A program made the position numbers and the translations under genes. The notes beneath the pieces were generated by a model. That model worked only from the letters and a program-made list of their open reading frames with translations, was not told the DNA's origin and did not search any database. This document shows positions 28,230 to 38,156 of a DNA stretch of 64,000 bases, piece by piece. The stretch is taken from positions 930,001 to 994,000 of the forward strand of contig NZ_QJUV01000001.1 in NCBI RefSeq assembly GCF_003397585.1, written 5' to 3'. This stretch comes from Gardnerella piotii. GTDB lineage: Bacteria > Actinomycetota > Actinomycetes > Actinomycetales > Bifidobacteriaceae. Within the stretch, counting starts at the first letter, position 1; the number at the start of each line of letters is the position of its first letter.

Positions 28230-30332
28230 TTATAGAATTTGTGATTGAAGATCTTTTCGAGCAGATTCTAATCTAGTAATCTGACCTAAAAGATTAAGCT
28301 TTTCACTCCCATCTTCTAACTTACTCATTCTAAGCTTAATAGCTCCGATTTTTCGCATAAAACCAACGTCTAAAAGCTTAATAAGCAACTCGTTTGCATA
28401 CTTTTGTTCTTCTTCGCTAGGAACGCGCAAAAGGCTGGATGGCCCGCCTTTTGTACCTTCGCAACTATAATCGTAAGCAGCCGACGAGTTAATAGAAGAA
28501 GCTCCACTTAAGCCCTTGCTTAAAGACAATGGAAGAGGCATTACGGAAAGCTCGTTAATAACGCCTTCTAACATAGGGCCTGCAGCCTTAGTAATAGTGT
28601 GCAACCAAAGACCTTGGCTAATATTTGTGCTAGGCAAGCCTCCAGAAGCAACAAATGCTTGGAAAAGAGTTCTAAAAACTGGCGTAATAAAATTATTCAA
28701 AGTAAGATGCGCAAAAAGTTGGCCGTTAAATGCTAGAGGAGATTGCATAAGAACAGCCATAAACTGCTGTTCGCACATAAACACGGAATCGTCAACCTTG
28801 TAATAGCTTTGATTCTTGTACGCACTTCTAAGCATGGCTGTTTTTACAGCAGCTTCATTCATGCTTTGAGAACGCTGATCAAACACGCGAGAATCCGCAT
28901 AAACGTTGGAAGAGTAGCCTTTAGAATAAGCGTCATCGTCTACAACGTGTAATCGCCTTCTATTAGACTCCACCTCCTTACGCATAACGTCTAAATCAAC
29001 ACCAATATTTCTAACAGCTTTTCTAGTGTACAAGTCAAGCAAAGACCTGTCTCGAATTTGCGCAACAAGAGGAGCAACCGCCTTAACAGCACCCATCTGC
29101 CCTGTTGTAAAAGACGTGTCAAACTTACGAATAACAGTATCGATTACAAAATCGTAAAGAGGATTAGCGCGCGCAATCAAAGAACGAACAGCATCGTCGC
29201 CCCTTTGAATACGCAAATCGCAAGGGTCTAAGTTATTATCTGCAACAGCAACAAAAGTCTGTGTTAAAAACGCCGAATCTAAGCCAAAAGCATGCAGAGC
29301 AGCTTTTTGACCAGCGGCATCTCCATCAAAAGTAAAAACAATACGCGAACTAACTTTTTGACCTTCTACTTTTACAGGGCCAACAAGCTGAATCGCTCCC
29401 AAAGAATCGTCTGCAATAAGTCGGCGAATAATCTTCGCGTGCTCCGCGCCAAAAGCCGTTCCGCAAGTTGCAACAGCAGTATCTACGCCAGCTAAATGGC
29501 AAGCCATAACATCCGTGTAGCCTTCAACAATCACAACCTGGCGCTTTTTAACAATATTCGACTTAGCAATGTCAATTCCGTAAAGAACTTGCGTTTTTCG
29601 GTACAACACAGTGTCTGGAGTGTTAATGTACTTTGCGCTAATAGAATCGTCGTCGTAAAGCTTTCTAGCGCCAAAACCCAAAGTACGTCCAGTAGAATCT
29701 CGAATAGGCCACGTTAATCGGCCGCGGAAGTAATCGTAAATTCCGCGCTGACCTTGGCGCGCCAATCCTGCATCCAATAATTCTTGACGAGTAAAACCCT
29801 TATTAGACAAATAGCGAACAAGATTATCCCATCCGTTAGGCGCGTATCCACAACCAAAACGCTCGCATTGCGCTTGAGTAAAATTGCGCCCTGCAAGCAA
29901 ACTACGCGCTGCAGACGCTTCATTAGAGTTGATTTGAGACGCAAAGAAACGTTGAGCTTCCTCGTTTGCTTCTATAAGACGAGCGCGCTTGGAGCCAGCA
30001 TGAGAATTATCTTTAGCATCCTGCGATTTGTCATAATGAACTTCAATGTGGTAGCGATCCGCTAGTAGCTCTACTGCCTCGCGAAAATCAATGTTTTCTT
30101 TTTGCTCAACATACTTAAAAACATCGCCGCCAGCACCGCAACCAAAGCAATGCCAGACACCTAAGCTTGGACGAACGCTGAAACTAGGCGTTTTTTCATC
30201 GTGAAACGGGCAAAGCCCCACAAAAGTACCCGTTCCAGAAGGCTTAAGCGTAACAGTTGCAGACACAATATCGTACAAATCTGCAGCAGCGCGCACACGC
30301 TCAACGTCTTCTTTTACAATCATTCCAGCCAT
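28230..30332 (-). CDS. dnaG: DNA primase
   Basis: DnaG makes RNA primers at the replication fork. The N-terminal zinc-binding domain is complete (GLCPFHDEKTPSFSV then WHCFGCGAGGDVF: Cys-x2-His and Cys-x2-Cys). The TOPRIM core follows with VVIVEGYTDVMA and FTFDGDAAGQKAA. The C-terminal region, with LLDVGFMRKIGAIKLRMSKL, should bind the DnaB helicase. At 700 residues the length is normal for actinobacteria, with a variable Ser-rich segment near residue 590. It lies downstream of dgt on the same strand. Confidence 0.96.
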   Translation of the reverse strand: MAGMIVKEDVERVRAAADLYDIVSATVTLKPSGTGTFVGLCPFHDEKTPSFSVRPSLGVWHCFGCGAGGDVFKYVEQKENIDFREAVELLADRYHIEVHYDKSQDAKDNSHAGSKRARLIEANEEAQRFFASQINSNEASAARSLLAGRNFTQAQCERFGCGYAPNGWDNLVRYLSNKGFTRQELLDAGLARQGQRGIYDYFRGRLTWPIRDSTGRTLGFGARKLYDDDSISAKYINTPDTVLYRKTQVLYGIDIAKSNIVKKRQVVIVEGYTDVMACHLAGVDTAVATCGTAFGAEHAKIIRRLIADDSLGAIQLVGPVKVEGQKVSSRIVFTFDGDAAGQKAALHAFGLDSAFLTQTFVAVADNNLDPCDLRIQRGDDAVRSLIARANPLYDFVIDTVIRKFDTSFTTGQMGAVKAVAPLVAQIRDRSLLDLYTRKAVRNIGVDLDVMRKEVESNRRRLHVVDDDAYSKGYSSNVYADSRVFDQRSQSMNEAAVKTAMLRSAYKNQSYYKVDDSVFMCEQQFMAVLMQSPLAFNGQLFAHLTLNNFITPVFRTLFQAFVASGGLPSTNISQGLWLHTITKAAGPMLEGVINELSVMPLPLSLSKGLSGASSINSSAAYDYSCEGTKGGPSSLLRVPSEEEQKYANELLIKLLDVGFMRKIGAIKLRMSKLEDGSEKLNLLGQITRLESARKDLQSQIL

Positions 30333-30426
30333 AGTCTCTAGCTTATCGCAAGCCGAAGGCTACAGACACTCTATTCGTAAAAGCATAAAAGCATTGAAGT
30401 GGAAAGCATTGATTTAGCACAAAGAT

Positions 30427-31710
30427 TTAGCACAAAGCGGCATGAATAGCTGTAGCAGATCCATCTGTAAGACTTGCAACTTGATCAATCGCAACTCTTA
30501 AACGCTCTTCATCGCTAGAGCAAGCATCCCAATCGCTTATAAACACAAATTCCATAGCATCGTGCGCTCGTGGAGACTTGCTCATAAACACCTCCACCAA
30601 ATCCGTTAGAATCTTTTGCTCACGCTTATAAAACTCGCGCTCCCTAGGCTGGATTATAAAATGCACAGCCAAGCTTTTAAGAACAATTATCTCGTAAGAT
30701 GTTTCTGGCGGAATCACAACGTTTGCGCGGTAGCGAATTAAAGCACCGTTTCCATATTTTTCTCTAGTTGCTTTCTCAACAGAGCTTGCAAACCTGCCGA
30801 TTAAAGCACTAGTAATATTCTTTAAGTGAGCGAGAGACCTTCTAGAGCCGTCATAAGAATCAGGGAACATGTTAAGAGAACGCAAACGCTTAAAAGCTGC
30901 CAAAAGACTATCCGCATCCCACTGGCTGCCGTACCAATTATGAGCTTCTTGAACAACTTGATCTGCAACGCTTGAATCCCAAACAAGCTCCGTATTAAAA
31001 GCGCCAGTTACAATCGCGTCTTCAATATCGTGAACACTGTATGCAATATCGTCGGAAAGATCCATAATTTGGCACTCCATAGGCTTCGATTCGCGCGGAG
31101 AGCCACTTTTTAGCCAATCAAAAACTTCTCTATCGTCTGGGTAAACGCAGAATTTTAAATCGCGCTCGCCTTTATCGTGCGCTTTTGCTTCATCAAAACC
31201 CCAAGGATATTTAACAGCAGCATCTAAGCTTGCACGCGTAAGATTTACGCCTGCGCTAGCGCCATTTTCTCTAAAAACTTTAGGCTCTAAGCGCGTTAAA
31301 AGTCTAAGAGTTTGAGCATTTCCTTCAAAACCACCAATATTGCTTGCGATTTGAGCAAGAGCGCGCTCGCCATTGTGACCAAAAGGAGGATGACCTAAGT
31401 CGTGAGCTAAGCAAGCGCAATCTACAACATCTGGATCCGCGCCAAGCATTGCAGCAATCTGGCGACCAATTTGCGCAACTTCCAAAGTATGAGTTAAACG
31501 CGTGCGAGCAAAATCGTCGGAGCCAGCTACAAGCACTTGACTTTTAGCGCCGAGTCTTCTAAGCGCTGAAGAGTGGATTATTCTGGCTCTGTCTCGCTCA
31601 AACGGTGTGCGAGCGCGCGTGTGGTGAGGCTCACTAGCCCAGCGCTCAGTATCGTGCAAGCTGTATTCTCCAACAACTTCGTTATCGGAAGCAATCACAT
31701 CGTTACACAT
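30427..31710 (-). CDS. dgt: dGTP triphosphohydrolase-like HD protein
   Basis: The 427-residue HD-domain protein has RARIIHSSALRRLGAKSQV, the first metal His in TRLTHTLEVAQIGRQIA, the HD pair in CLAHDLGHPPFGHNGE and the later Asp in MDLSDDIAYSVHDIED. Members hydrolyse dNTPs to deoxynucleosides and triphosphate. A strong GGAGG precedes ATG 31710. It is often annotated next to dnaG in actinobacteria, as here, consistent with a role in replication or dNTP balance. Whether dGTP is the preferred substrate cannot be told from sequence. Confidence 0.92.
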   Translation of the reverse strand: MCNDVIASDNEVVGEYSLHDTERWASEPHHTRARTPFERDRARIIHSSALRRLGAKSQVLVAGSDDFARTRLTHTLEVAQIGRQIAAMLGADPDVVDCACLAHDLGHPPFGHNGERALAQIASNIGGFEGNAQTLRLLTRLEPKVFRENGASAGVNLTRASLDAAVKYPWGFDEAKAHDKGERDLKFCVYPDDREVFDWLKSGSPRESKPMECQIMDLSDDIAYSVHDIEDAIVTGAFNTELVWDSSVADQVVQEAHNWYGSQWDADSLLAAFKRLRSLNMFPDSYDGSRRSLAHLKNITSALIGRFASSVEKATREKYGNGALIRYRANVVIPPETSYEIIVLKSLAVHFIIQPREREFYKREQKILTDLVEVFMSKSPRAHDAMEFVFISDWDACSSDEERLRVAIDQVASLTDGSATAIHAALC

Positions 31711-31820
31711 TAAAAACCTCCTCCACTAATCGCAAGTATCAAATCGCAAATCTAAAATCGCAAGCAGCAAATCATAAATTAGCAAATAACAATTCAGCTA
31801 ATCGCAAAATCGCAAGATTG

Positions 31821-33176
31821 CTATATTAAGCTTTTTTCATCCAACATTTTTATGTCTTTTTCAGACAAAACTTCGTAAGCATTCTTATACAATCGCGGAA
31901 CTCTAGGGCCAATCCCAGTCATAATCTCATAGCTTATTGTTCCTGCAGCCGCTGCCCAATCATCTGCCGTTGGCTCCGCATATTCAAGACCCCTGCCTGG
32001 CCCAAAAAGCCTGACTGTATCTCCTTCTTCAACTCCAAGCTCTTTAGCGCTGCCTTTTAAGTCAACAATAAATTGATCCATGCAAACGCGCCCCGAAACA
32101 TGCAAAATCCTAGCGCCGTTATTAGTTTCCACGCGCACAGGGCCTCCAGGCTTATTAACATGACGAGATCCTTGCATATCGAATCCGCTAGATGCGCGCA
32201 AAATGCCATCCGCATATCCAAGTGGAACGATTGCTGTGCTTGTATTGTCTGGCGTTAAATACGTGCGCCCGTACGAAATACCATGACCTGCTTCTACAGA
32301 TTTAACTGTTCCTAATTGCGCTTGTAAGGTCATTGCTGGACGCAAGTCGTAAGTTTGAGGCGCTCCCATAACAGGGTCTGGCTCGTATCCATATAATCCA
32401 ATTCCTGGGCGAACAAGCTCAAAACGTATCTCTGGCCTGTTAAGAGTTGCAGCTGTATTAGCTAAATGTCGGATTTTAGGCTCCAACCCAGCTTCGCGCA
32501 TTCTTCTAGTAAAGTCATGGAATTGCTCAATTTGCCTATCTGTAGATGCCACAAACTCTGGAACGTCTGGGCAATCAGCAACAGCCAAGTGACTCCATTG
32601 CCCAATAACTTCGATTAATCCCTGACTAGAATATTCACTAAGTTTTTCTAAAGCATTACTAAAGCCAGCAGGCGTAAAACCGTTTCTGCCAAATCCCGTA
32701 TCTACCTTAACGTGCACGCGTGCAGCAGCACCAAGCGATTTAGCAGCTAGCGCAACAGCGTCAATAGAATCAAGTGAGCCAACAGAAATATCAATATCTG
32801 CTTTTATTAAATCCGCAAAAAGAGACGTTGGAGCGCTAGTAAGCCACGTAAGAATACGGCATCTGCTTAAGTCAATTCCACATTTACGAAGTCGCAAAGC
32901 CTCATAAGGCTGAGCCGTTCCAAGCCAAGTTGCTCCTCCTGCTAAAGCTGCGAGCGCACTAGGAATAAGCCCGTGACCATAAGCGTCTGCTTTAACAACT
33001 CCCATAACTGCTGGCGACTTTTGACCAGGCTTCAAATCTTTAGAAACGCGCTCAACAAGCGTTCGCATATTATCTCTTAGCGCTTTTAGATCAACGATTA
33101 CCTGCCCAGGGTATGTACTCAAGGCGCGAGCGTAGTTTTCTTGCAAAATCGCTTGTATACTCGAATTTTTACACAT
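31821..33176 (-). CDS. alr: Alanine racemase
   Basis: Alr interconverts L- and D-alanine with pyridoxal phosphate and supplies D-Ala for peptidoglycan. The cofactor lysine lies in VMGVVKADAYGHGLIPSA (Lys62). The barrel carries VDTGFGRNGF and ELVRPGIGLYGYEP, and the C-terminal domain has the catalytic Tyr segment GHGISYGRTYL, then CMDQFIVDL. At 451 residues it is longer than the usual 370-390; the excess is at the N-terminus (about 18 residues), in loops and at the C-terminal tail after the conserved GPRVPR. It is upstream of dgt and dnaG on the same strand. Confidence 0.94.
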   Translation of the reverse strand: MCKNSSIQAILQENYARALSTYPGQVIVDLKALRDNMRTLVERVSKDLKPGQKSPAVMGVVKADAYGHGLIPSALAALAGGATWLGTAQPYEALRLRKCGIDLSRCRILTWLTSAPTSLFADLIKADIDISVGSLDSIDAVALAAKSLGAAARVHVKVDTGFGRNGFTPAGFSNALEKLSEYSSQGLIEVIGQWSHLAVADCPDVPEFVASTDRQIEQFHDFTRRMREAGLEPKIRHLANTAATLNRPEIRFELVRPGIGLYGYEPDPVMGAPQTYDLRPAMTLQAQLGTVKSVEAGHGISYGRTYLTPDNTSTAIVPLGYADGILRASSGFDMQGSRHVNKPGGPVRVETNNGARILHVSGRVCMDQFIVDLKGSAKELGVEEGDTVRLFGPGRGLEYAEPTADDWAAAAGTISYEIMTGIGPRVPRLYKNAYEVLSEKDIKMLDEKSLI

Positions 33177-33284
33177 ATCTCACGCCTTTACTTTTACGTT
33201 TACTTTTATATCTACTATATATGCCAGTATTTTTGACTTATATGCAAGTATTTTTTGACTTACATTTCAATACTGCTAATACTT

Positions 33285-33830
33285 CTAATACCGTATTACA
33301 TGATTATGCGAGCGCAACCATTGATACGCGATTCTAGTTGCACTATGCGCGCGATCTGGAATTACAACAAGACCACACTTGCTAAAGCCTTCTCGCAAAA
33401 TAACTTTTTGCATAATCAAGTTGTCGGGATGAGTATCGATTCTAACATTAGAGTAATTACGCTTAGCCCATCTTAAACATTCGCTTGCCATTTTTGGCTT
33501 GACTCCCGAAGATGCAAGCCTATGGATTGTAACGTATGGCAAAACGTCATCTAGCCACGCTCCATCAATCTTTGCGTAGACTTCATCAAGACCTTCGCAC
33601 AGTGCAAATTGTGCCAAAATGCGCTCTTCGCCAAAATCTGGGTCCGTGTCTACAAGAAGATTAAAACGATTCAAACGAATATCTTCTATAACACTAGATG
33701 TTAGAGGAAAACGATCCCCCCATTGATGAGGATTGCCATTATTTGCCATAAATACTCTTGCTCTCTCATAAATATTTTCAATATCTTTTAGGTCGCTAAG
33801 AGTTGCTTTCCTCAATCTTATTTCACACAT
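33285..33830 (-). CDS. GNAT-family N-acetyltransferase-like protein
   Basis: The 181-residue protein begins with the GNAT-type opening EIRLRKATLSDLKDIENIYE, contains YVTIHRLASSGVKPKMASEC (the acetyl-CoA-binding strand and loop region) and ends with IDTHPDNLIMQKVILREGFS, a common GNAT C-terminal motif. The substrate is unknown. The frame is open to 33875, but ATG 33830 matches the family start and follows a G-rich AGGGGGG site by three bases. It lies 14 bp or more after luxS on the same strand and may be cotranscribed with it. Confidence 0.8.
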   Translation of the reverse strand: MCEIRLRKATLSDLKDIENIYERARVFMANNGNPHQWGDRFPLTSSVIEDIRLNRFNLLVDTDPDFGEERILAQFALCEGLDEVYAKIDGAWLDDVLPYVTIHRLASSGVKPKMASECLRWAKRNYSNVRIDTHPDNLIMQKVILREGFSKCGLVVIPDRAHSATRIAYQWLRSHNHVIRY

Positions 33831-33889
33831 ACACCCCCCTATGCTTAGAATATGGCGTTTTACAGTCTTACACAATCAAACGCAACAAA

Positions 33890-34390
33890 TCACACAATCT
33901 TACGCTCAAAAGGATCGGAGCTAATGCCCTTGTCTAAAATATCTTTGCACCATTGACGCGCTCCGAACAAGCTATGATCTCGGTAGTTTCCGCAAGACTC
34001 AATAGTTGTAGCTGGAACATCTTCCCAAGTAGCTTTATACGCAATAAATTCAAGCGATTCCTTTAACGCGCGCGCAACATCTTCCGTGCTATGAGTGCCC
34101 CAAGTTAAAAGGTGGAATCCTGTACGGCAACCAAATGGAGAGCAATCAATGTAGCCTTCAATGCGCTGGCGCAAAAGAACAGCAATCGTGTGCTCAATCG
34201 TGTGTAAAGCGCCCGTAGGAATAGCCTCTTGGTTAGGCTGAGTTAAGCGAATATCGTAGTTAGAAATAACATCTCCATTCGGGCCTTTTTGAGTGTCAAT
34301 ATAGCGAACGTATGGAGCTTTAACTTTAGTGTGGTCAAGCTCAAAGCTTTCTGGACGAGGTGTTGGCTGATTATTTTGATTTTCGCTCAT
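33890..34390 (-). CDS. luxS: S-ribosylhomocysteine lyase
   Basis: LuxS splits S-ribosylhomocysteine into homocysteine and DPD, the precursor of autoinducer-2, in the activated-methyl cycle. The 166-residue protein has the metal-binding HTIEH (His63 and His67), [12 protein letters not shown] with the catalytic Cys, and SCGNYRDHS with the third metal ligand. Length and motif order are normal. AGGAAAG lies upstream of ATG 34390. A GNAT-type gene follows. Confidence 0.96.
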   Translation of the reverse strand: MSENQNNQPTPRPESFELDHTKVKAPYVRYIDTQKGPNGDVISNYDIRLTQPNQEAIPTGALHTIEHTIAVLLRQRIEGYIDCSPFGCRTGFHLLTWGTHSTEDVARALKESLEFIAYKATWEDVPATTIESCGNYRDHSLFGARQWCKDILDKGISSDPFERKIV

Positions 34391-34549
34391 TTTATCTTTC
34401 CTAACTTGTAATACATACGCAAATAACGATTACTAACAATATTAGACGCTATTCTTGCCAAACACACATAAACGCGAATCTAAAAATATTTTTTATTAGA
34501 CTTGCAACACTTATTTGCTTACAAACTTTCAAGACTTACCAATACAGAC

Positions 34550-36220
34550 TTACAAAGTAGCAGCATCAATAAGTTCGCGAGTGTAGCTATGTTTTGGATT
34601 ATTTAAAATTTGACTTACAAGCCCAGATTCAACAACAACGCCATCTTTTAGAACAACAACGCTAGAAGCTAAATGTTGAATCATACCAAGATCGTGGCTA
34701 ACGAATATGCACGCCATATTAGGGCGATTTGCGCGAATCACATTAAACGCATCTAAGATTCTTGTGCGCTCAGCAACATCGATTGCACTCATTGGCTCAT
34801 CTGCAACCAAAACTCTAGGATTATTGATTAGCGCGCGCGCAATCGCAACGCATTGAGCTTGTCCGCCAGAAAGCTGGCAAGGGTATCTTTTGCCAAAAAC
34901 ACTAGGATCTAATCCAACTAAATTCAAAACATCATCTACTTTAGAATCAATAACATGTGAATCAACAGTATTTGAATCAGAACTCATGTTTTTACGCCAT
35001 ATTTCAAGCGGCTCAGCAACGCTTTTTCTAACTGTCCAACGCGGGTCTAAAGCTGCAAAAGGATGCTGAAACACAAGCGAACATTGTCTTCTCATATTTA
35101 CGTAAGCAGAATCTTTTAAACTTGATTTTCTAGCATTTTCAACGGTTTCGACTAGCTTTCCGCAATATTCTATACTCCCCTGGCGTATTTCTTGCAATCC
35201 AAGCAAAGAACGAATCAAAGTCGTTTTACCACTTCCAGATCCGCCAATTAGTGCTAAAGATTCGCCAACTTTAAGATTAAAGTCAACGCCTTTTAATGCT
35301 TCAACACGAGTCTTTGCACTTCCTAAAACAACATGAACGTTTTTAGCGTTAAAAATGCAATCATCTTTGGAAGAATCATTTTTATTACTAAAACTTAAAT
35401 CATTCTTATCATCAAGACTTAGATCATTTTTATTACTAAGACTTAAATCATTTTTACTAAGACTTAAAGCGCGCGCTGCAAAAACAAGTTGCTTAGTAGA
35501 GTGAACCTTAGGATTTTCTAGCAATTCACCAACACGCGCACTATCGACTAATCGCCCAGAATCCAAAACATAGCAACGCGTAGCAGCGTAAGAAAGAACA
35601 GAAAAATCGTGAGTAACAAAAAGCATTGAAGCGCCCATATTATCAACTAAAGAAGTGAGCATATTCACAACATCTTTTTGCGTAACAGAATCAAGAGCAG
35701 TAGTCGGCTCGTCTGCAAGAATCAACTTAGGGCAAGTTATAAGCGCTGTAGCAATCCCAACTCGTTGCATTTGCCCGCCCGAAAGCTCAAAAGTACGCTT
35801 ATTCAAAATATTTGTGCCTAAACCAACTTTTTCAAGCATGACTTTAACGCGATTTTGAATATCGTCTTCATCTAAATTGTAGTGGAGCCTAAGAGGTAAG
35901 GCGATTTGCTCGCTAACACTCATAATAGGGTTAAGAGCACGATCCGCTTGCTGAAAAACAACGCCAACATACTTACCGCGAATGTTTGCAAGCGCAGAAT
36001 CGTTAGCGCCAACAGTTTGGGCATTGCCAACATGGCAAGAGCCAGTGATTTTGCAATTAGACGGAACTAGGCCAATCGCAGCTCTTAAAAGCATTGATTT
36101 GCCAGAGCCAGAAGATCCAACTAGCCCAACGCGCTCGCCATCTTTAACGTTAAGTGAAACATCGCTTAAAATGCGCGAAGATCCAATGCTAAGCGATAAT
36201 CCTTTTATATCAAGACTCAT
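34550..36220 (-). CDS. Peptide/nickel ABC importer, fused double ATPase
   Basis: Two complete nucleotide-binding domains are fused. The first has Walker A GSSGSGKSM, signature LSGGQMQRV and Walker B LILADEPTTALD; the second has GGSGSGKTT, LSGGQAQCVAIARAL and VLVADEPMSAID. This DppD-DppF fusion powers oligopeptide import with the permeases and binding protein upstream. The linker (about residues 250-285) consists of Asn-Asp-Leu-Ser-Leu repeats encoded by a 24-bp tandem repeat. ATG 36220 is chosen for its GGAG site; it overlaps the end of the upstream permease gene by 11 bp, implying coupling. Confidence 0.92.
   Translation of the reverse strand: MSLDIKGLSLSIGSSRILSDVSLNVKDGERVGLVGSSGSGKSMLLRAAIGLVPSNCKITGSCHVGNAQTVGANDSALANIRGKYVGVVFQQADRALNPIMSVSEQIALPLRLHYNLDEDDIQNRVKVMLEKVGLGTNILNKRTFELSGGQMQRVGIATALITCPKLILADEPTTALDSVTQKDVVNMLTSLVDNMGASMLFVTHDFSVLSYAATRCYVLDSGRLVDSARVGELLENPKVHSTKQLVFAARALSLSKNDLSLSNKNDLSLDDKNDLSFSNKNDSSKDDCIFNAKNVHVVLGSAKTRVEALKGVDFNLKVGESLALIGGSGSGKTTLIRSLLGLQEIRQGSIEYCGKLVETVENARKSSLKDSAYVNMRRQCSLVFQHPFAALDPRWTVRKSVAEPLEIWRKNMSSDSNTVDSHVIDSKVDDVLNLVGLDPSVFGKRYPCQLSGGQAQCVAIARALINNPRVLVADEPMSAIDVAERTRILDAFNVIRANRPNMACIFVSHDLGMIQHLASSVVVLKDGVVVESGLVSQILNNPKHSYTRELIDAATL
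35374..35466. repeat. 24-bp tandem repeat in the ATPase linker
   Basis: Four units (35374-35397, 35398-35421, 35422-35445 and a 21-bp unit 35446-35466) resembling AATCATTTTTATTACTAAGA. All unit lengths are multiples of three, so copy-number change lengthens or shortens the linker without breaking the frame. Confidence 0.8.
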
Positions 36221-37067
36221 TCTTAGACTCCCTATTTGCTGGATTTGTAGCACTTCTTAAAACATCGCCAAAAAGATTAAGAGCCAAAACTGTTAATGTA
36301 ACAACAAGACCAGGCCATAAAGCCGCAAGCGGATAAACGTGAATCAAAGTAACCGAAGTAGAAAGCACACGACCCCAGCTCGGCACTCCCGAAGGAACAC
36401 CAACACCTAGATAAGTCAATCCGCTTTCCGCTAAAATAACAGTTCCTGCCGAAAGCGAAAGCTGAACGGAAGCAATTGGCAAAATATTAGGAAGAACATG
36501 CTTTAGCAAAACGTAGCTTCTGCTAGCACCATTAGAAATCGCGCAATCAACATAATTAGACTTAAGAACAAGAACAGCACTTGGTCGCAAAATACGAGCA
36601 AGATTTAAGCCGTAGCCAAATCCGCATGCAAGCATGATTACAAGAACGGATGCTCCAAGAGGCACAGCAAGCATAAGCGCAATCAAAACTGTTGGAATGG
36701 AAATTAAAGCGTCTACTGCCATAATGCTTAGGGAACGAATTTTTTGAACACGACAAATCGTAAAGCTTAAAACAACAAACCCAACAACGCTTGCAATCGC
36801 AATTGTTGAAATAACAAGCAAAATCTCTACTCTAGAACCAGCCATAAGCCAGCTAAGCATATCTGCACCCGTGCCATCTGTGCCAAGCCAATGCTTTAGA
36901 GAAGGCTTTTGCCATACCTGGTACCCGTTTGTTTCTAGAAGAGAATAAGGCGTCCACACAAAAGAAAGCGCAGCTACAAAAATCCACAAGCACAAAACAA
37001 TACACACGAATTTTCCAATAATTCCGCGCCAAATGCGTCTTAAAAACTTAATCATTGCTTGAATCAC
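36210..37067 (-). CDS. Peptide ABC importer permease (DppC type)
   Basis: The 285-residue protein has about six helices and the cytosolic EAA-like loop of binding-protein-dependent permeases (ISNGASRSYVLLKHVLPNIL). The N-terminal region with KHWLGTDGTGADMLSWLMAG is characteristic of DppC/OppC subunits. It lies between the DppB-type gene upstream and the fused ATPase downstream and overlaps the latter, so the three are cotranscribed. Confidence 0.9.
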   Translation of the reverse strand: MIQAMIKFLRRIWRGIIGKFVCIVLCLWIFVAALSFVWTPYSLLETNGYQVWQKPSLKHWLGTDGTGADMLSWLMAGSRVEILLVISTIAIASVVGFVVLSFTICRVQKIRSLSIMAVDALISIPTVLIALMLAVPLGASVLVIMLACGFGYGLNLARILRPSAVLVLKSNYVDCAISNGASRSYVLLKHVLPNILPIASVQLSLSAGTVILAESGLTYLGVGVPSGVPSWGRVLSTSVTLIHVYPLAALWPGLVVTLTVLALNLFGDVLRSATNPANRESKNES

Positions 37068-37091
37068 TCCCCACTTGAATCACAGCTCGAA

Positions 37092-38060
37092 TCATTCACT
37101 ACTCGAATCTTGGCTAAGCCTTGAATCCAGCAAACGATGCAACACGTCAATCGCAAACCCAACAAGCAAGAACAATGCAGAAAGCATAAAAAGATTGCCT
37201 TGAACAGATATAAGATCTCGCAAACCAACATCGCGCACAAGACCCATACCCATTCCAGGAAGCGAAAACAGATTTTCAATAACCATTACGCCCATAATCA
37301 TATGCGCAAAAGTCAAGCCGATTACAGACACAAGCTGCGGCAACGCTAATCGCAAGCCAACTCGCCAAATCATTTGCTTTTTAGTCATGCCACAAGCCAT
37401 AGCTTGCAAAGCAATGTCGCTATTAGAAATCTGCTCTAATGATGCTGCAGCGTAACGCATAAAGCCAGATCCAACAATAATGCCAACTGTTAGCGATGGA
37501 AGAATCAACGACAAAAATGCGCTAGAAAAATCACGCCAACCGTCTGTTGGAAAACCTTGAGTAGGAAAAATCTCAACTAAGCCAATGCCCCTGCCAAAAA
37601 TCATGATTAAAATCATTCCGCCCCAAAGAGCAGGAACAGAGCCGCCTGCAATAGCGCAAAATCTTAAAAAGCCTTGCAAAGACTTGCCAGAATGCAAAAC
37701 TTGCAAACATCCAAGCGGAATACCAATTGCGAGCGCAATTAAAAGCCCTAGAAAAATAAGCGGAAAAGTTATGCTAGCACGCATAGCAATAGTGGACGCA
37801 ACGGAGCGACCAGTGAGCATTGAGATGCCGAAGTCGCCCCTAAAAACGCCAAAAATCCACTCTAAATATTGAATGAAAAGGGGCTTGTTTAATCCTAAAT
37901 CGCGTCTTAATTGCTCAACTTTTCCATCTGGCGCGTTTAAGCCAGCCATAACTTGAGCAACGTCTCCAGGTAAAACTCTAAGAGCAAGAAATACGATTGC
38001 AGAAATAAATAGCAGCGCTACAAAAAACAACGCGATGCGTCGAAGAATCATGCGCTTCAT
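37092..38060 (-). CDS. Peptide ABC importer permease (DppB type)
   Basis: The 322-residue protein begins with the typical DppB/OppB start ILRRIALFFVALLFISAIVF, followed by LPGDVAQVM, and has six helices with the conserved loop QAMACGMTKKQMIWRVGLRL. The C-terminal VIENLFSLPGMGMGLVRDV is a strong family signature. It forms the membrane channel with the DppC-type protein encoded 24 bp downstream. The binding-protein gene lies 96 bp upstream. Confidence 0.92.
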   Translation of the reverse strand: MKRMILRRIALFFVALLFISAIVFLALRVLPGDVAQVMAGLNAPDGKVEQLRRDLGLNKPLFIQYLEWIFGVFRGDFGISMLTGRSVASTIAMRASITFPLIFLGLLIALAIGIPLGCLQVLHSGKSLQGFLRFCAIAGGSVPALWGGMILIMIFGRGIGLVEIFPTQGFPTDGWRDFSSAFLSLILPSLTVGIIVGSGFMRYAAASLEQISNSDIALQAMACGMTKKQMIWRVGLRLALPQLVSVIGLTFAHMIMGVMVIENLFSLPGMGMGLVRDVGLRDLISVQGNLFMLSALFLLVGFAIDVLHRLLDSRLSQDSSSE

Positions 38061-38156
38061 ACAAACCCCTTACTTAGTTTAATGTTCCCGAGAATTTCCG
38101 CTTTTTGTACGTGATTTTGCGGTTTTGAGCAACAAAATCGGGAAATTTAGACCAAA

